Shown piece after piece: positions 13,106 through 13,607 of a stretch of 13,607 nucleotides of DNA. Every line of letters begins with the position of its first letter. Within the stretch, counting starts at the first letter, position 1. Source of the DNA: Thermoplasmata archaeon (GTDB lineage: Archaea > Thermoplasmatota > Thermoplasmata > Thermoplasmatales > Thermoplasmataceae). A model generated the notes under the pieces. The model searched no databases. It saw only the letters and a list, made by a program, of their open reading frames with translations, and was not told the DNA's origin. Where the stretch lies: NCBI GenBank assembly GCA_021827885.1, contig JAKAUD010000232.1:1-13607 (forward strand), written 5' to 3'. The position numbers and the translations under genes are program-made.

Positions 13106-13607
13106 ATGAATCTACCAGCTTTAATGATGAGAAACATGCCCGACAGAGCCAATACCACACGGAATTACATAAACTTTGTGCAGTCCATAAAGGAGTCCAT
13201 CAGCTTCGGAAATTCCAGGAGCGAGGATTTCACCCTCAAAACGATTTTGCTGGCATGCATGACCAACAGCTATGTTGAGGGATCATCGAAACTTACCGGC
13301 ATATCCGGACAGACTGTGAGGAATCATCTCCGCAATAAGGATCCGGAAGGACTGCTCCAGATAAATGCCGATCTGATCGCAATGATGAAAAAGAAAGGCA
13401 AATTCAGGAAACCTCTCATTGTTGCCATGGACTGGCACGACGAGATGTATTACGGTGATGTTGAGACAGAGGGAATAATAGGCACCAAGAATAAGGCTGG
13501 CACCAATTATGCATACGAATATGCCACTGCTTCAATAGTGATGAAGGGAATCAGATTCGTCATTGCCGTTATCCCGGTCAAGGAGAGGACAATACTGGAC
13601 ATGGTAT
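13106..13607 (+). CDS. DDE transposase, N-terminal part (runs off the right edge)
   Basis: The frame is open from ATG 13106 to the window end (167 codons and continuing). Residues about 40-75 look like a DNA-binding helix-turn-helix (LTGISGQTVRNHLRNK). The first catalytic aspartate is in VAMDWHDEMYYGD (Asp109), followed by TEGIIGTKNKAGTNYAYEYATASIV, a pattern found in archaeal ISH3/IS4-like transposases. The third and later DDE residues lie outside the window. GATTTATTC (13078-13086) is a TATA-like box about 25 nt before the ATG, fitting leaderless expression; ATG 13124 and 13127 are alternatives. It is divergent from tnpB with a 96-bp gap, so the two elements are adjacent or nested. Confidence 0.8.
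   Translation, partial: MNLPALMMRNMPDRANTTRNYINFVQSIKESISFGNSRSEDFTLKTILLACMTNSYVEGSSKLTGISGQTVRNHLRNKDPEGLLQINADLIAMMKKKGKFRKPLIVAMDWHDEMYYGDVETEGIIGTKNKAGTNYAYEYATASIVMKGIRFVIAVIPVKERTILDMV

Noticed and set aside
13093..13278. 61-codon plus-strand ORF at the right end
   Set aside because: It is in a different frame within the DDE transposase, which has the recognisable motifs.
1..13607. CRISPR array or tandem repeat cluster
   Set aside because: No regularly spaced direct repeats were found on reading the window.

Overview
The window looks like an archaeal chromosome segment, most likely from the Thermoplasmata (Thermoplasmatales-like). This is inferred from several things: TATA/BRE-type promoters about 25 nt upstream of genes with little or no leader, GGAGG/GGTGA-type ribosome sites inside operons, two tRNAs lacking encoded CCA, TnpB-only IS200/IS605 elements of archaeal type, and moderate GC with heavy ATA/AGA/AGG codon use. 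The exact species cannot be named from this sequence.

Layout. (1) 1-220 is the end of a DDE transposase, followed by a mostly non-coding stretch with one imperfect hairpin. (2) 533-604 is tRNA-Val(GAC). Its 3' end is imperfectly repeated at 3129-3160. The 2.5 kb between holds a deleted tnpB remnant (+) and a minus-strand NRAMP-like metal transporter flanked by two small, well-primed ORFs, one upstream and one downstream. It could be an integrated island bounded by att-like repeats. (3) 3303-3785 encodes an AhpD/carboxymuconolactone decarboxylase-type protein. (4) 3943-5984 (minus) is a two-gene operon joined by an ATGA overlap: a HAD phosphatase, then an alkaline-phosphatase-superfamily phosphohydrolase. 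(5) 6129-9437 (plus) is a compact ECF vitamin/metal uptake operon in the order S component, double ATPase, T component, as in YkoE-YkoD-YkoC; every junction overlaps. (6) 9546-11495 is a divergent pair: a winged-helix regulator (minus) and an MFS exporter-like permease (plus). They share an intergenic region with a perfect inverted repeat that is a good operator candidate. (7) 11592-11674 is tRNA-Ser(CGA), minus. (8) From 11.9 kb to the end is mobile DNA: an apparently intact TnpB-only element (minus) and the start of a second DDE transposase running off the right edge.

How the parts work together. The ECF module should take up one small nutrient using ATP; the S subunit sets the substrate, which cannot be read from sequence. 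The regulator/MFS pair is probably a self-contained efflux module. The two phosphohydrolases are translationally coupled, so they may act in one pathway of unknown substrate. They share a 144-bp divergent promoter region with the ECF operon, which contains a 16-bp perfect palindrome. No CRISPR array, rRNA, or clear new defence system was found. The most interesting signals are the tRNA-Val 3' end duplication, the NRAMP operon with non-canonical metal-site motifs and two small companion ORFs, and the palindromic candidate operators.
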